Source: Gymnothorax reevesii
Lineage: Eukaryota > Chordata > Actinopteri > Anguilliformes > Muraenidae
DNA length: 64,000 nucleotides
Reading direction: 5' to 3'
Assembly: GCA_029721435.1 (NCBI GenBank)
Contig: CM056573.1
Span: forward strand, 152,107,947-152,171,946
Both the position numbers and the translations under genes were made by a program. Shown in pieces: positions 33,479-45,300 of the stretch; the stretch's first letter is position 1; every line of letters begins with the position of its first letter. The notes under the pieces were generated by a model. It was not told where the DNA came from, made no database searches, and saw only the letters and a list, made by a program, of their open reading frames with translations.

Positions 33479-35744
33479 CTCGGACCGGTAGGCCATGAGT
33501 CTAAGTATTGGCTTCGGATGATCTTTTTTTTTTTTTTGACCCATTAGATATATACATATAGGACACCACATTGCTGATAAGGTATGCTCAAGGGAAGCAT
33601 CTGTCCCAGGAGTGTACACACCAGGAAGTACACTCCCATTCATTTTCGCCAACTGTAAAATAATATTTTCAAAAACACTTGCGTGCGAGTCGAGGTGATT
33701 TTGGTATCGCTGTGCAGAGCAAAATTTTCTCTCGCTAAATATAAGCTTTTTTTGGAGGAAGGAAAATGGCACACTTAATGAAGGGAAGATCGAAATGTTA
33801 CTCTGTTTCAACTTTCAAGTGCCAGCAGAAAACTTCAGTTAAGGTGACCGAGGCTTTTCATGACCCTCTGATAACTTGGAAGCAATTATCTTTTCGCCAT
33901 TATAAGCAACGTCGATGAATGTCAGTATACGTCATCATATTACTCTCTGGTTTCTTTAATTCATTGCACCCTGATTGAGCATAAAGTTGACCAAACTATT
34001 CATAAAGAAATAATCTGGCTAATACAAACGTTATTAAAAGGAAGCGCTATGCAACTCTGGCGACTCCTTTACCAAGCGTCATCTTTGCCCTTGTCCCGAT
34101 AAAACACTGCTCTCAAAAAAAATAATCACTGCACGGCATGGATTGAGGGGATAAAGGGTTTTTTCCCCTCCCGATTTCTGGGTCAGTCCATGTCAAATCA
34201 CCCAATACAGAAAAAGCTAGTTGCTGCACCATTGTCAAATTGAACAAGCTTCCACTAACTTAAAGATAATGCCAAAAGAACATACCATGCAAAATCTTAG
34301 ATCTCCAATTCAAATAGTTTTCAAGCAAAATAGTTTTTAAATTTCGGCAATTTAGGCCTGAACCAGCCCCCCCAATCCTCGAGTGTATTTTTTAGAAAAT
34401 GAAGTGCTTGTATCAGTTTCTAGGCAACATAGCATCACCAAATTTGACATGCAAGTTCTCTATAAGTAGCTCGTTAAATAAAGCTCTAGCCTTCTAGCTA
34501 GTGTTTAGTAGGTACTGGAGCTTGTCATAAATGCCCAAATTTACGAAAAATAAGCTCGCGAATGAGTTTTCAAAACCCTAAAAAACAAGAAATAGTGCTC
34601 ATACCTGCTCTAATACCCTCCAGTTCCATTCTTAACAACATTATGCAGTATTTTAACAAATTGGAGCCCCTTAGCGTCATTATCTGCAGAGATATAATCA
34701 GCTGAATTTCTAATCAGAGTGAAAATTATCGAAAATTGCCAAAATTCGACAGGCCAGAAGCCAGTGTAGCACAGGTGGCAGGGATATGAAACTTTGTACA
34801 GGAAAGCATCAATCATTTGGCTGTTTCCACATAATAATTGCAAGTTTTCCCCATCAAAATATCATAGAATTTTTTTCACATTTTGGAAGCAATTGTCGGT
34901 AATTGATGATTCTTACCATAATCACTATATATTACTTAGAGTGGTACATCAGTGTAACTGAATAGTTTGGATTTCATAGGATAACCTCAGGAAATGTACT
35001 AAGTGTACTAAAGCAGTATTATATACAGAAATAACAGGGGAGCACATCAGTTGTATAAGGCCAACTGACTATTTCCAAAAACCAGGCCAACAATATTTCA
35101 GAAATATTTAGATAAGAGGTTCAGCTGTTGCCATCTCAGCAGATCAGCAGGAATACACCAAAGTGGCTTTACAAACATTGATGATTGAACATGCATCCAA
35201 TGTTTGTTGTGAACTAAAGATTTAACTGCTTTATTGCATATTAAACAAAGGTGTATTCCATTGTGTAACTGTAAGGTTAAATTTTCTGTAGATTTTAACT
35301 GTAAATTTTCCAAATTGGGTAAAACACTCCTGTTTCTTTTATTACAGCGCCCCAAAAATGGAATAATTAAGTCATTATAAGATTACAAAGCCGATTTCTG
35401 CTTCCTGTATCAAGGAGATATTATGGGATATAGCATAATTTTTATTATGTTACTTGTCGGGATACCTGTTACTTAGAAATTATGAAATGATAGGCTGGAC
35501 TGTCATTGAAAAGCCAGTGCGAGGCGTTAAAGTTTGGCTTTTAGTATGGCTGTCTCTCAAAATGGGCATGGTCACTTAATTTCAAGGGGGCGTATCCTCT
35601 TAGCTTTACGGACTTTAGTTCCAAAATTTTGGACATGCGTTTCTGGCCCTTAGGGGAACAAAATATGTGAATTTGAGCCAAATCGAAAAAGGTGACATGC
35701 TGGGCACTGGAAGCTTTGATGTGGAATGACCCCTATGTAAAATG
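33479..35744. other. Unassigned AT-rich sequence
   Basis: No convincing coding frame. It is bounded by satellite arrays in opposite orientation (33120-33478 and 36590-37090), so it may be the interior of one large non-autonomous element. Confidence 0.35.
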
Positions 35745-36350
35745 ACTTTACATAAACTCCAAAAATCCTAAGGACAATCAGGAGTCGCCAGTCCTCCTTG
35801 TAAAGTTAAAGTGAGTGCTAATAATTCTTGACCTGTTGTCAATCGTTTTGCTTGATGAACATGTTTTCCAATGAATAAAAATTAGCCACCGACGGTAAAA
35901 CTCGCTGCTTTCTTCTTAATGCAATGTGTGCAATGAATAGAGAAAAAATATTTTATTCACTTTGCAAAACGAGAAACTACGATGTTAACATCTGTGTTTG
36001 CTGTGAGCATATCCTGCTGTACCCAATACCACCTTCATAATTACTTAATTCCAATTCCAGAGTCTGGAGTCATAATCAGTTTTCATATTAAACGTGAAAT
36101 CCATGGTGACGCATGCGAAACTGATAAATCTCCGTGCACACAGACTTCAATTATTACATCGCCTATGTGCTGACTAATGAAAACTGGACACACCTGATAA
36201 TGCTGAGTTTTGACCCCGACGCTGAAAGCACTGAGTTTAAAAAAAATTCTGGAGGAAACCCTGGTTTCCCCGAATTTACACGATTTCCGTCAGATCGTTT
36301 ATATGTCCATGTTAATTTTCAATGTACTAGGCCTATATAGAAAAACATGA
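35745..36350. repeat. Interspersed repeat, copy 1 of a roughly 600-bp family
   Basis: Collinear with 55980-56470 over several hundred bases, with shared stretches such as TTCTTCTTAATGCAATG and CTTCAATTATTACATCGCC. A shorter related piece occurs at 58237-58350. The small frames in the two copies are not conserved, so it is not a gene. Confidence 0.7.
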
Positions 36351-36589
36351 CTTTAAATAAACCAATAAAGACATATGTTTCTCTATAATATTTTATTCAT
36401 CTCAAGTAATGTACGACTCAATTTTAACCTTTAAAGAAATATATAGCTTAGAGACATAGAAATACTATGTCATTAAGGAAGTATTCATGCTGGATAAAGT
36501 ATTGTCGTTCCCATTTTCTCATATCAATAATGTGACAATGACATTACATTGCATTCTTTGCGTTCTAAGCTTTCCATTGATGTCGAAAT

Positions 36590-37090
36590 TACCATATTTT
36601 AGTTTTTCCTTTGACTCCCTACTTTAAAGTTGACCTCAGATGACCGTGAAAGGTCAAACTTGTGGTCCAGCAAAATGTTACAATTTTCAAAGGCTTCTAG
36701 ACTTGAGGATACTGAAAACCTTTGGTGACCTTCGAAGGTCAAACTAAATTTCGATGACTTGTATCACCAAAACTATTACAGATAGAGCTTAGGTTTGTAC
36801 TGTGGGCATATAGAGAACCATATATGAAGTTTTGTTTGGTGACATTGAACTTGACCTTTAGTGACCTTGAATGGCCAAACCTAACGGCGAAATTTCAATG
36901 ACTTCAATGACAATCATTACAAATAAAGTGTAGGTTTGTATTGGAGAAGTAAAGGAAGTGATGTATGAACTTTGGTATCATTTCGGTATTATTTGGTAGC
37001 CTTGAACTTGACCTTCACGGACCAAACTATACAGTGAAATTTCAATGACTCATATCAGCAAAATCATTACAGATAGATACAATCGTCACC
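36590..37090 (-). repeat. AGGTCA-rich satellite array, minus orientation
   Basis: Reverse-complement units of the same satellite, with cores near 36750, 36896 and 37043. The left boundary sequence (AAAGTTGACCTCAGATGACC) matches, inverted, the end of the plus-strand array near 62860. Confidence 0.65.
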
Positions 37091-37449
37091 TTGCCATAGG
37101 CGCAGCCATATTCTGTATGATGATGGCTTTTTTTAGCCGGTTCAGCCATTGTGGCTAAATCCCTGAGTAAAGAGAAGCACGAGAAGTCCGGAGTCATAAT
37201 CGCTTTAACTCCGACGGTGGGTCGAGTTCATTCAGGTCAACCCCCCCCCCCACCTCCGATCTCCAGACTACATCAAGATTTTGCACTGCAAGTAATCATG
37301 TTTGAAAAAAAAGACAAAAAAAAAAGACAATGAAAAGGAGTGACCATAACAGCAAGTGTCAAAATGTTAATCAATCCTGCAGCCAGTCAGTTTACAAATC
37401 AAATTAATTACCGATGAAACAATTGGTAGTTGAAGCAGAGTATGCAAAG

Positions 37450-38733
37450 CTGTAATTTACATCTAGTATTATTAAGTCATGGTATACTCCTCCAAAGGAC
37501 CCTAGATTTCAGCAAAATCCTTTTGTTTCCCTTGGAAGTTTGAAGCTATTCTTTCCATATTTACCAAATCCATTGCTTCATTAATCCACTCTTTATGAGT
37601 TGGTATGTTTACATCAATCCAGTTATTTGCTACCATGCATATTGAAAGAAAAACATGACTATCATTAGATGAAAGTTTTTTATAGTTATGCAGGTCTCCG
37701 AGAATACATGTTTGTGGTACATATATTTTTTTGACATCCAGGACGTTTGGTTAAGCCAAGCCATAACTATAATTTTTTTCACATTCCCATATCAAATGTA
37801 ATAGTGATCCTTCGCAAGTACCATATTTCCCGTCCTCCCGTAATCCCATTTTGGACGTGGGAGATAGAGTGCAATACAGATGGTTCAGGATTTTAAATGG
37901 TCTCAATTTGCTTTTTGTACAGCGAAATGGATAGCTTGCATTTTTCCCAGACATTGGTCCAGGAAATTTCATTCTCTTGCTTACATAAAATAATGAAACT
38001 GATGTTTTATCTTGAGTTCAAGCAAAAAAAAAAAAGTAAGCTTTCCAACTTATGTACATATTTTCACTCACTACATATTGGTACACAATTATTTATGGCA
38101 TGTTTTAATGTAATTAATTTAAATATTCAGATTGTGGTGTACCTTTTTCTGTGATGCGGCCATTAAATATCTTAAAACAGCCATTTGTCACGAGATGTCG
38201 CACTTCAGTAATCCCGTTATATTTCCATTTATTCCAGTTTGTTTTCCAATTTAACATTTTATTAGGATTATTCCACAGTGGTAATATAGGCTTTCTCGCC
38301 CATTATTTTCTCCATAATAATCTTTTCTATTTGCACCCAGTTTGTACTCGTGGTTGTTGGGTTGAATCAGTGTCGTAATTGTTGGTAGCTAAAGGCTAAA
38401 TAATAATAATAAAAACTGGCATTATGAGTCCCCCTTTTCCGATTGGAGCAAGATAGTCTCAAATATGAGCACCTTGCCTTTTCCCCCTGCCATATAAACC
38501 TTGAAAGATTCTTATGCGGGGAGTCAAACCAATTCTTAGATAGGAAGTGATAGCATTCTGAGGTTATAATTTGAACTAGGTAGTGCGGTCATTTTAACTG
38601 CATTAATTCTTCCCCATGATATTGGCAAATTTTACCATCTTGTTATATTCTTATTTATTTTAATCATAATTTGAGCAAGATTAATGTCGCGTGTTTGATG
38701 CATAATTGGTGTGATCTTTAATCCTAAGTAATT
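37450..38733 (-). pseudogene. L1-like ORF2 C-terminal remnant
   Basis: Minus strand. It reads FIWQGEKARCSYLRLS and a YYYLA segment near 38400-38520, then KILNHLYCTLSPTSKMG and a Cys-rich end (CEGSLLHLIWECEKN) at 37751-37900. This is the order seen at the end of L1 ORF2. Several stops and frame changes. Confidence 0.7.
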
Positions 38734-40970
38734 AGGGCCCAACACGACTGCAAGTCGTCCGCGGAGGACCCTATTGAAATCATGCTGTTTATTATTATTA
38801 TCATTATTATTATTCCTCCGACATTTCAAGGGCCAATTTCGGCCCTTTCCCAATGGTGAAAATGCGTCTAACTTTCCACATACGGCCGGCCTCATCCGAA
38901 ATTTGATATTTTTGTGCGGTCATACAGGTTTGACCCCAAATGCCGAAAAAGCGCCCCCTAAACGCATTTCAAAATTCCCATAGGGAAATTCGGTTACTTT
39001 GTCGTACGCAGACGAAATTTGGTAGTTATATGATTTGTAACAAGGCATACAAAAAACTTCATTGGAGCCACGCCCTAAACCCAACAGGAAGTCGGCCATT
39101 TTGATTTGAATTTTTGAATTTTAAAATGAACTCCTCCTAGGGATTTCGCCGAATCAACTTCAAATTTGGTAGAGATCATTGTGAGACCAAAGTGATCAAA
39201 AGTTGTGCTCTGCAGATCTGCAGGTCAAAGGGCGTGGCTGCTAGGGCGTGACAAATTTCAGTGACTTGAGGAAAAAATTTCACAATGCTCTCACATCCAA
39301 ACATTTGCTTTTAGAAGCTTTAGAAGCATAATGAGGGCGCAGCCCTGAATGTCCTGATATATTAACTTGCCACTTTGCTTATAGCGCCCCCCGGTGGTAA
39401 CAGGAAGTGACCACTCGTTACTTCCACTTGAACTGATGACACATTGTTGAACCCATCAACTTCATTCTACTTCTAAAACATGCAGAACAAGTTGATGAAG
39501 CTACATTGTAAATGCTGTATAGCTACGAGTAATGGCGTCCGTGTGGCGAAGCGGCGACTTTGGATGCCTCGCCATGAAAATATGTTTGGGGTTCCCAATG
39601 CTCTCACGCCCACATACTTGACTGTAGTAGCTTCAAACTTGCTGGAAATGATCATTGCTCCGCCCTGAACGTCTAAATGAATTAAATTTTAACTTTGCTA
39701 CTAGCGCCCCCCTGTGGTAACAGGAAGTGACCAGTTATTACTTTCACTTGTACTGAGGACACATACTTAATCAAATCAACCTCATTACACTTCTATTACA
39801 TGCAGAACAAATTGGTGAAGCTACCTAATGAATAATATAAAGCTACGCATAATGGCGTCCGTGTAATGACGCGGCGACTATCCATCCCTCACCATGAAAA
39901 TACGTTTGGGTTTTTGATGTCTTTAATAAACTTGTATCATCATAAAAATTGATAGGCAGGTCAAGGGTGGCAAGCTCTCACATGTGACTGGGGCTTTGCC
40001 GATAAGGGCAGCAAAATGCCTCGATAGCGCCCCCTTGAAATTTTCAAAAACCCCTCCCCATAGGGGTTTTTTTGGGGTAGGAAAATGAAAATTGGTACAC
40101 GTGTATTTGGCCAAGTCGCACAAAAAAGTCTCTGGCATCATTTGTCTACTCCAAACAGGAAGTCGGCCATTTTGATTTTTACGTGACATTTTTCCCTGAT
40201 TTCCACATATTGTATTTTAACGCACTCCTCCTAAAGATTTCATCCATTCAGAACCAGATTTATCAATAAACATCAAAAGACCATGCTGATCAAAAGTTGT
40301 GCTCTGCAGGTCTGTAGGTCAGTGGGCGTGGCTACTAACAGGAAGTGACCAGTTTTTACTTTCACTTGTACTGATGACATATAAACCCATATGAACCCAT
40401 CAACTTTATTCCCCCCGTACAACATGTAGAAGAAGTTGCTTGAACTACCTTACGAATGGTGTGATGCTTCGAGTAATGGCTTCCGTGTGGCGATGCGGTG
40501 ACAATGGATCCCTCGCCATGAAAATACGTTTGGGTTTTTGATGTTCTGAATGAATTCGTATAATCATGGAAATTGACATGCCTGTTAAGGGTGGCAAGCT
40601 CTCACATCTGATTGGGGCTTTGCCCATGAGGGCTGCAAAATGCTTCGATAGCGCCCCCTTGAAATTTTCAAAAACCCCTACCCATAGGGCTTTTTTTGGA
40701 GTAGAATTGGTACACATATGTATTTGGCCAAAACGCAAAAGAAAGTCTCTGGCATCATTCCTCTACTCCAAACAGGAAGTCGGCCATTTTGATTTTAACG
40801 TGTCATTTTTTCCCCGATTTCCACATATTGTATTTTAACGCACTCTTCCCAGAGATTCAAAACCAGATTTATTACTAAACATTGAGAGACCATGCTGCAC
40901 CCATCAGGATCTCCCCACAACCCAAACGTGCGCATGGGGGCGAGGGCCCGTTCAACGCTGCTTGCAGCTT
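38734..40970. mobile_element. 2.2-kb repeat with TAATT target duplication, inserted in L1
   Basis: Begins AGGGCCCAACACGACTGC and ends CGTTCAACGCTGCTTGCAGC plus TT. TAATT flanks it at 38729-38733 and 40971-40975, and the L1 frame homology resumes on both sides. Near the right end, GCTGCTTGCAGC is a perfect hairpin. The interior holds three related segments (about 39400-39610, 39720-39910, 40330-40545) with AACAGGAAGTGACCA and a shared ATGAAAATACGTTTGGG. AACAGGAAGTCGGCCATTTT occurs three times. No coding frame; the class is unclear. Confidence 0.7.
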
Positions 40971-40975
40971 TAATT

Positions 40976-41225
40976 TATTTCTGTTTCCTTCCATTTAATT
41001 TTTGTATTCTGTGTGCAGTCAATAGTACAATGATTATGAAATAACATTCATTCTGATTTTGACCAGTTTACCTTATATCCAGAAAGTTCACTAAAAAGCA
41101 TAAAAATTTGATTCAGGTGAGTGATGAGTCTACATCAGTTAAATACAAGATTCTATCATCTGCATATAATGATATTTCTTAAGTTTGTTGTCCAATTATT
41201 ACACCTTTGATATCTTTAACTAATG
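40976..41225 (-). pseudogene. L1-like ORF2 remnant with YADD motif
   Basis: The minus strand reads GVIIGQQT, a stop, EISLYADDRILYLTD, and then a LVNFLDIR region. ISLYADD is the catalytic reverse-transcriptase motif of L1-type LINEs. Flanked by two insertions. Confidence 0.75.
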
Positions 41226-43256
41226 TTATTTTTACCTCAGCCAGGAGGTAATATTTTCGGCCGCATTTGTTTGTTTGTTGGTTTGTTAGTTAGCAAGATA
41301 ACTCAAAAAGTAATGCACCGATTTTGATTAAATTTTCAGAGAAGGTGGGTATATAGTCAAGGAACAGGTGATTAAATTTTGGCATATCTATGGCAAAGTA
41401 CGAGTGAGATATACGCCAAAGTTCAAGATTTCAAGTCTATCCGATTGGCTAGCTGCACAAGATGGCGCTGTGTACATTCGGAAATACGTTGGTAAGCTTA
41501 ACTACTTCCGGTTTGCTTCTGCTACTGATCGATCTCCATTAGATGATGAGCAGATGACAGGTATATCATCCAGAAAATGTGATTTTGGCTACAGTCATAT
41601 TCCCTGGATTTGGCTTAATTAACCACAAATGATGTTTGCATGATTTGTCTCGATTACCCGTTACTGATGTTTGTTCACTGGTGCTCTTAATGAGGCATTT
41701 ACTGCTCCAACGAGAAACGAGAGGATTTCTCACTAGCAACACATTTCCAGCCGTTCTCACTGATGAGTGATGAACTGGCTTTAAGCGACAGATAAAATAC
41801 GTGAAAATATCTGATAATTAATGTGTTAATAATCCATAACTTTGAAATGCTGTTTCATAAATCTAACATTCAATCCACGCATATTTTAATATTGTCGATA
41901 CTTTGTTTCCCTTCCCACTCATCGTCAGTGCTAATGCACTCTCAAGGCCATCACATTTGGAGCTATGGTTAGCTGAGCACATCTAAGAAAACCATCATAT
42001 CGCAGTAATAGCAAGCCAACTGCATCAGTAGATGTAAAAGTAAATTCAATATGAAACCTAAACAGAAAATCTTGCTAGCTCTCGAGCAAGCCTTGCTAGC
42101 TACTCAGCTTTGCTACTGCTCGATGAAAAAATGAAAGCTAGCTTCAGATATTAATCTAATGAGGAAATTTGGGTCGTGCAACACTGGATGTTTGTCGCTT
42201 AAAGCCAGTTCATGACAGTCACCAGAGCAAACGGCTGGAAATGATTCTAGGTAGAAGCGTCGGAAACCCTCTTTCAGTGGGGCAGCTAATGTCTCATTAA
42301 CAGTGCTAATGAGCAAACAGTAGCAGCTAATCGAGACAAATCATGCGAACATTTTCAGGATTATATTCCTGTCACCTGCTCAGCATCTCATGCAGACATA
42401 AATGACAGAAGCAAACTTAAAATAGTAAAGCAAGCCTGTGTATTTCAGAATTTACTTAGCCCCATTTTGTGCACATAGCCAATTAGAATAGCACATCGGA
42501 TAGAATTCAGAAGTATGCTTGCTCACCACAAGCCATGTTTCCATTTACACGTTCTTTTGTGAATGAAGTCATATTGAATTAAAAATGCCGTATGGAAACG
42601 GTGACATTCGACTTGATTTGAAGAATATCGACACAAAGTTTATACGGTTGATCTGATCGGATTTTCTTTTGATCGGTAAAAGGCTTATGCGATAAATGCT
42701 GATGGAAACGTTATTTGCCAAATAAATCTGCAACTGCATCGTGACGGTGTTTTGATGCCGTCGTTGCCTTCTGATAATGGTTTGCTATGTCGTTAATAGC
42801 TGGCACATAAGCATGTACAACTTGTGCAAATTATCATCATTTGAATGGTAGATGCAATTCATTTTGGCTTACTAGCAAAATTAGTCGGCTAACAAACTAT
42901 TTTGTTCACTTGAAGGTTCTGCAATTCAGTGCGAAAGTGAATGGAAACAGCTGAAAATCCATTCGATACACCAATTTGACAGCAAAACAGCATGTAACAT
43001 CATTACGCACAACTTTTTATTCACTTTAATGATGTTACATGGAAACACATTTTCACCTGCTTATTTCGCATGAATATTTTTGGCAAACTCCAGATAGTTC
43101 GATTGACAAGTGGATGGAAACAATAGGAACAGACAACTCGGAAATTCTATTTCAATTGTTGTGCACCAAGCGAATGGGCCGGAGTTCCAATCGCCGTGCT
43201 TTAGGGTTTTGCTGCCACCTGGCAGATGTCTGCGCTCTGAGTGCTTTTCTAGTAAT
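41226..43256. repeat. Composite insertion in L1 with long inverted arms
   Basis: The left part begins CCTCAGCCAGGAGGTAATAT, a widespread repeat start. Within it, about 41430-41797 and 42180-42510 are inverted copies of each other at roughly 75-80 percent identity (for example GATTTGTCTCGATTA at 41641 and TAATCGAGACAAATC near 42335). A second small element with GTTTCCAT inverted ends follows at about 42534-43123. No coding frame. Confidence 0.6.
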
Positions 43257-43550
43257 AGCAAGTGGTTCCATCATCAGATTAGATAATGCTGATGCTGGAC
43301 AGCCTTGCTTTGTTCCCAGGTGTAGGGTAAATGGTCTTGATATTTGTTCATTGGTTTTTATGGATGAATACACAAGTATTTGTATAAAGCATGCGTAACC
43401 ACTGTTGAAAATTACAACCAAAAACATTTTTTTTTTTTTTCAGATGGAAAACAAAAATGTCCATTCAACCCAATCGAAGGCCTTCTCTGCATCAAGAGTG
43501 CAAACAGCAGCAGAAATATGGTTTTGCGAACTTAATATTAAATGACTTTC
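43257..43550 (-). pseudogene. L1-like ORF2 remnant with reverse-transcriptase core
   Basis: The minus strand contains CTLDAEKAFDWVEWTFLF (about 43450-43500) and, further along, LGTKQGCPASALSNLMMEPL (about 43260-43330). These are conserved RT blocks of L1-type LINEs. The Tc1-like element is inserted immediately to the right, at a TA. Confidence 0.8.
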
Positions 43551-43552
43551 TA

Positions 43553-45159
43553 CAAAACCCAAAACCAGTGAAGTTGGCACGTTGTGTAAATCGTAGATAA
43601 AAACAGAATACAATGATTTGCAAATCCTTTTCAACTTAAATTCAATTGAATATACTGCAAAGACAAGATGTTCAATGTTCAAACTGAGAAACTTTTTTTT
43701 TTTTTTTTTGCAAATGATCATTAACTTAGAATTTAAAGGCAGCAACACATTGCAAAAAAGTTGGCACGGGGGCCTTTTTACCACTGTGTTACATCGCCTT
43801 TCCTTTTAACGACACTCAGTAAACGTTTGGGAACTGAGGAGACCAATTTTTGAAGCTTTTCAGGTGGAACTCTTTCCCATTCTTGCTTGATGCACAGCTT
43901 AAGTTGTTCAACAGTCCGGGGTCTCCGTTGTTGTATTTTACGCTTCATAATGCGCCACACATTTTCAATGGGAGACAGGTCTGGACTACAGGCAGGCCAG
44001 TCTAGTACCCGCACTCTTTTACTACGAAGCCATGCTGTTGTAACACGTGCAGAATGTGGCTTGGCATTGTCTTGCTGAAATAAGCAAGGGCGTCCATGAA
44101 AAAGACGTTGCTTGGATGGCAACATATGTTGCTCCAAAACCTGTATGTACCTTTCAGCATTAATGGTGCCTTCACATATGTGTAAGTTGCACATGCCTTG
44201 GGCACTAATACACCCCCATACCATCACAGATGCTGGCTTTTGAACTTTGCGGCAATAACAGTCCGGATGGTTCTTTTCCTCTTTGGTCCAGAGGACACGC
44301 CGTCCACAGTTTCCAAAAACAATTTGAAATGTGGACTCGTCAGACCACAGAGCACTTTTCCACATTGCATCAGTCCATCTTAGATGAGCTTGGGCCCAGC
44401 GAAGCCGGCGGTGTTTCTGGGTGCTGTTGATAAATGGCTTTCTCTTTGCATTGTAGAGTTTTAACTTGCAGATGCAGATGTAGCGATGGACTGTAGTTAC
44501 TGACAGTGGTTTTCTGAAGTGTTCCTGAGCCCATGTGGTGATGTCCCTTACACGCTGATGTCGGTTTTTGATGCAGTACCGCCTGAGGGATATAAGGTCA
44601 AAGGCATTTAATGTTGGTTTTTGCCCTTGTCGCTTACGTGCAGTGATTTCTCCAGATTCTCTGAACCTTCTGACAATATTACGGACCGTAGATGATGAAA
44701 TCCCTAAATCTCTTGCAATAGCTCGTTGAGGAATGTTGTTTTCAAACTGTTCGAAAATCAGCTCACGCATTTGTTCACCAAGTGGTGACCCTCGCCCCAT
44801 CCTTGTTTGTGAATGACTGAGCATTTCAGGGAAGCTACTTTTATACCCTATCATGGCACCCACCTGTTCCCAATTAGCCCGTTCACCTGTGGGATGTTCC
44901 AAATAAGTGTTTGATGAGCATTCCTCAACTCCGTCTTTTTTGCCACTTGTGCCAGCTTTTTTGAAACATGTTGCAGGCATCAAATTCCAAATGAGCTAAT
45001 ATTTGCAAAAAATTACAAAGTTTACCTGTTCGAACATTAAGTAACTTGTCTTTGCAGTGTATTCAATTGAATATAGGTTGAAAAAGATTTGCAAATCATT
45101 GTATTCTGTTTTTATTTACGATTTACACAACGTGCCAACTTCACTGGTTTTGGGTTTTG
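43553..45159 (-). mobile_element. Complete Tc1-like DNA transposon with intact transposase
   Basis: 1607 bp between TA dinucleotides (43551-43552 and 45160-45161). Ends are CAAAACCCAAAACCAGTGAA and its exact inverse. The inverted repeats are about 220 bp on each side (43553 to about 43775 and about 44940 to 45159) and highly similar, most closely in the outer 100 bases. The transposase lies between them on the minus strand. It is inserted in an L1-like LINE, whose homology rejoins when it is removed. Confidence 0.95.
43778..44800 (-). CDS. Tc1/mariner-family transposase, DD34E, apparently intact
   Basis: 340 codons starting at MGRGSPLGEQ; the frame is open further upstream, but that part falls toward the inverted repeat, so I chose this start. 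The N-terminus holds a helix-turn-helix (about residues 8-46, with QRAIARDLGISSSTVRNIV), followed by a basic GRPR-like stretch and a second DNA-binding region. The catalytic triad is complete: D154 in WSDES, D244 in QQDNAKPH and E279 in SPIENVW, with 34 residues between the second and third. The protein would bind the element ends, cut, and insert at TA. Length and motifs are normal for Tc1 transposases and no stop or frameshift is visible. Confidence 0.95.
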   Translation of the reverse strand: MGRGSPLGEQMRELIFEQFENNIPQRAIARDLGISSSTVRNIVRRFRESGEITARKRQGQKPTLNAFDLISLRRYCIKNRHQRVRDITTWAQEHFRKPLSVTTVHRYICICKLKLYNAKRKPFINSTQKHRRLRWAQAHLRWTDAMWKSALWSDESTFQIVFGNCGRRVLWTKEEKNHPDCYCRKVQKPASVMVWGCISAQGMCNLHICEGTINAERYIQVLEQHMLPSKQRLFHGRPCLFQQDNAKPHSARVTTAWLRSKRVRVLDWPACSPDLSPIENVWRIMKRKIQQRRPRTVEQLKLCIKQEWERVPPEKLQKLVSSVPKRLLSVVKRKGDVTQW

Positions 45160-45161
45160 TA

Positions 45162-45300
45162 GTATTATCAGGAGAGTATCTGTTTTTCATGAAGCCAGTC
45201 TGATCTACATGTATCAATTTTTGTAGAACAAATGTGAGTCTTGCGGTTAATATTTCTGCCTAGATTGTATTGTCAAGGTTTGCCAATGATGCAGGTCCAT
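45162..45300 (-). pseudogene. L1-like ORF2 remnant
   Basis: Minus strand: AEILTARLTFVLQKLIHVDQ then TGFMKNRYSPDN, a conserved L1 RT block upstream of LDAEKAFD. Interrupted at TA by the Tc1-like element. Confidence 0.7.

Larger units (their letters stand above)
37450..45300 (-). mobile_element. L1-like LINE, decayed and cut by three insertions
   Basis: Four collinear minus-strand pieces of one LINE ORF2: 45162-45300, 43257-43550, 40976-41225 and 37450-38733. They carry, in order, a KLIHVDQTGFMKNRYSPDN block, LDAEKAFDWVEW, LGTKQGCPASAL, the catalytic YADD (near 41156-41167) and the C-terminal region. Removal of each insertion restores collinear homology. The element once copied itself by target-primed reverse transcription; the many stops make it a fossil. 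Confidence 0.8.

Noticed and set aside
33476..33811. 111-codon minus-strand frame as a gene
   Set aside because: It has a low-complexity end, no domain and no conservation in the related repeat copies; it lies in repeat-derived sequence.
38734..40970. Helitron
   Set aside because: It has a hairpin near the right end but no CTRR end. The flanks show a 5-bp duplication, which Helitrons do not make.
43778..44983. Transposase start at the furthest upstream ATG (401 codons)
   Set aside because: The extra 61 codons run into the inverted repeat and do not look like transposase. MGRGSP at 44800 gives the normal length.
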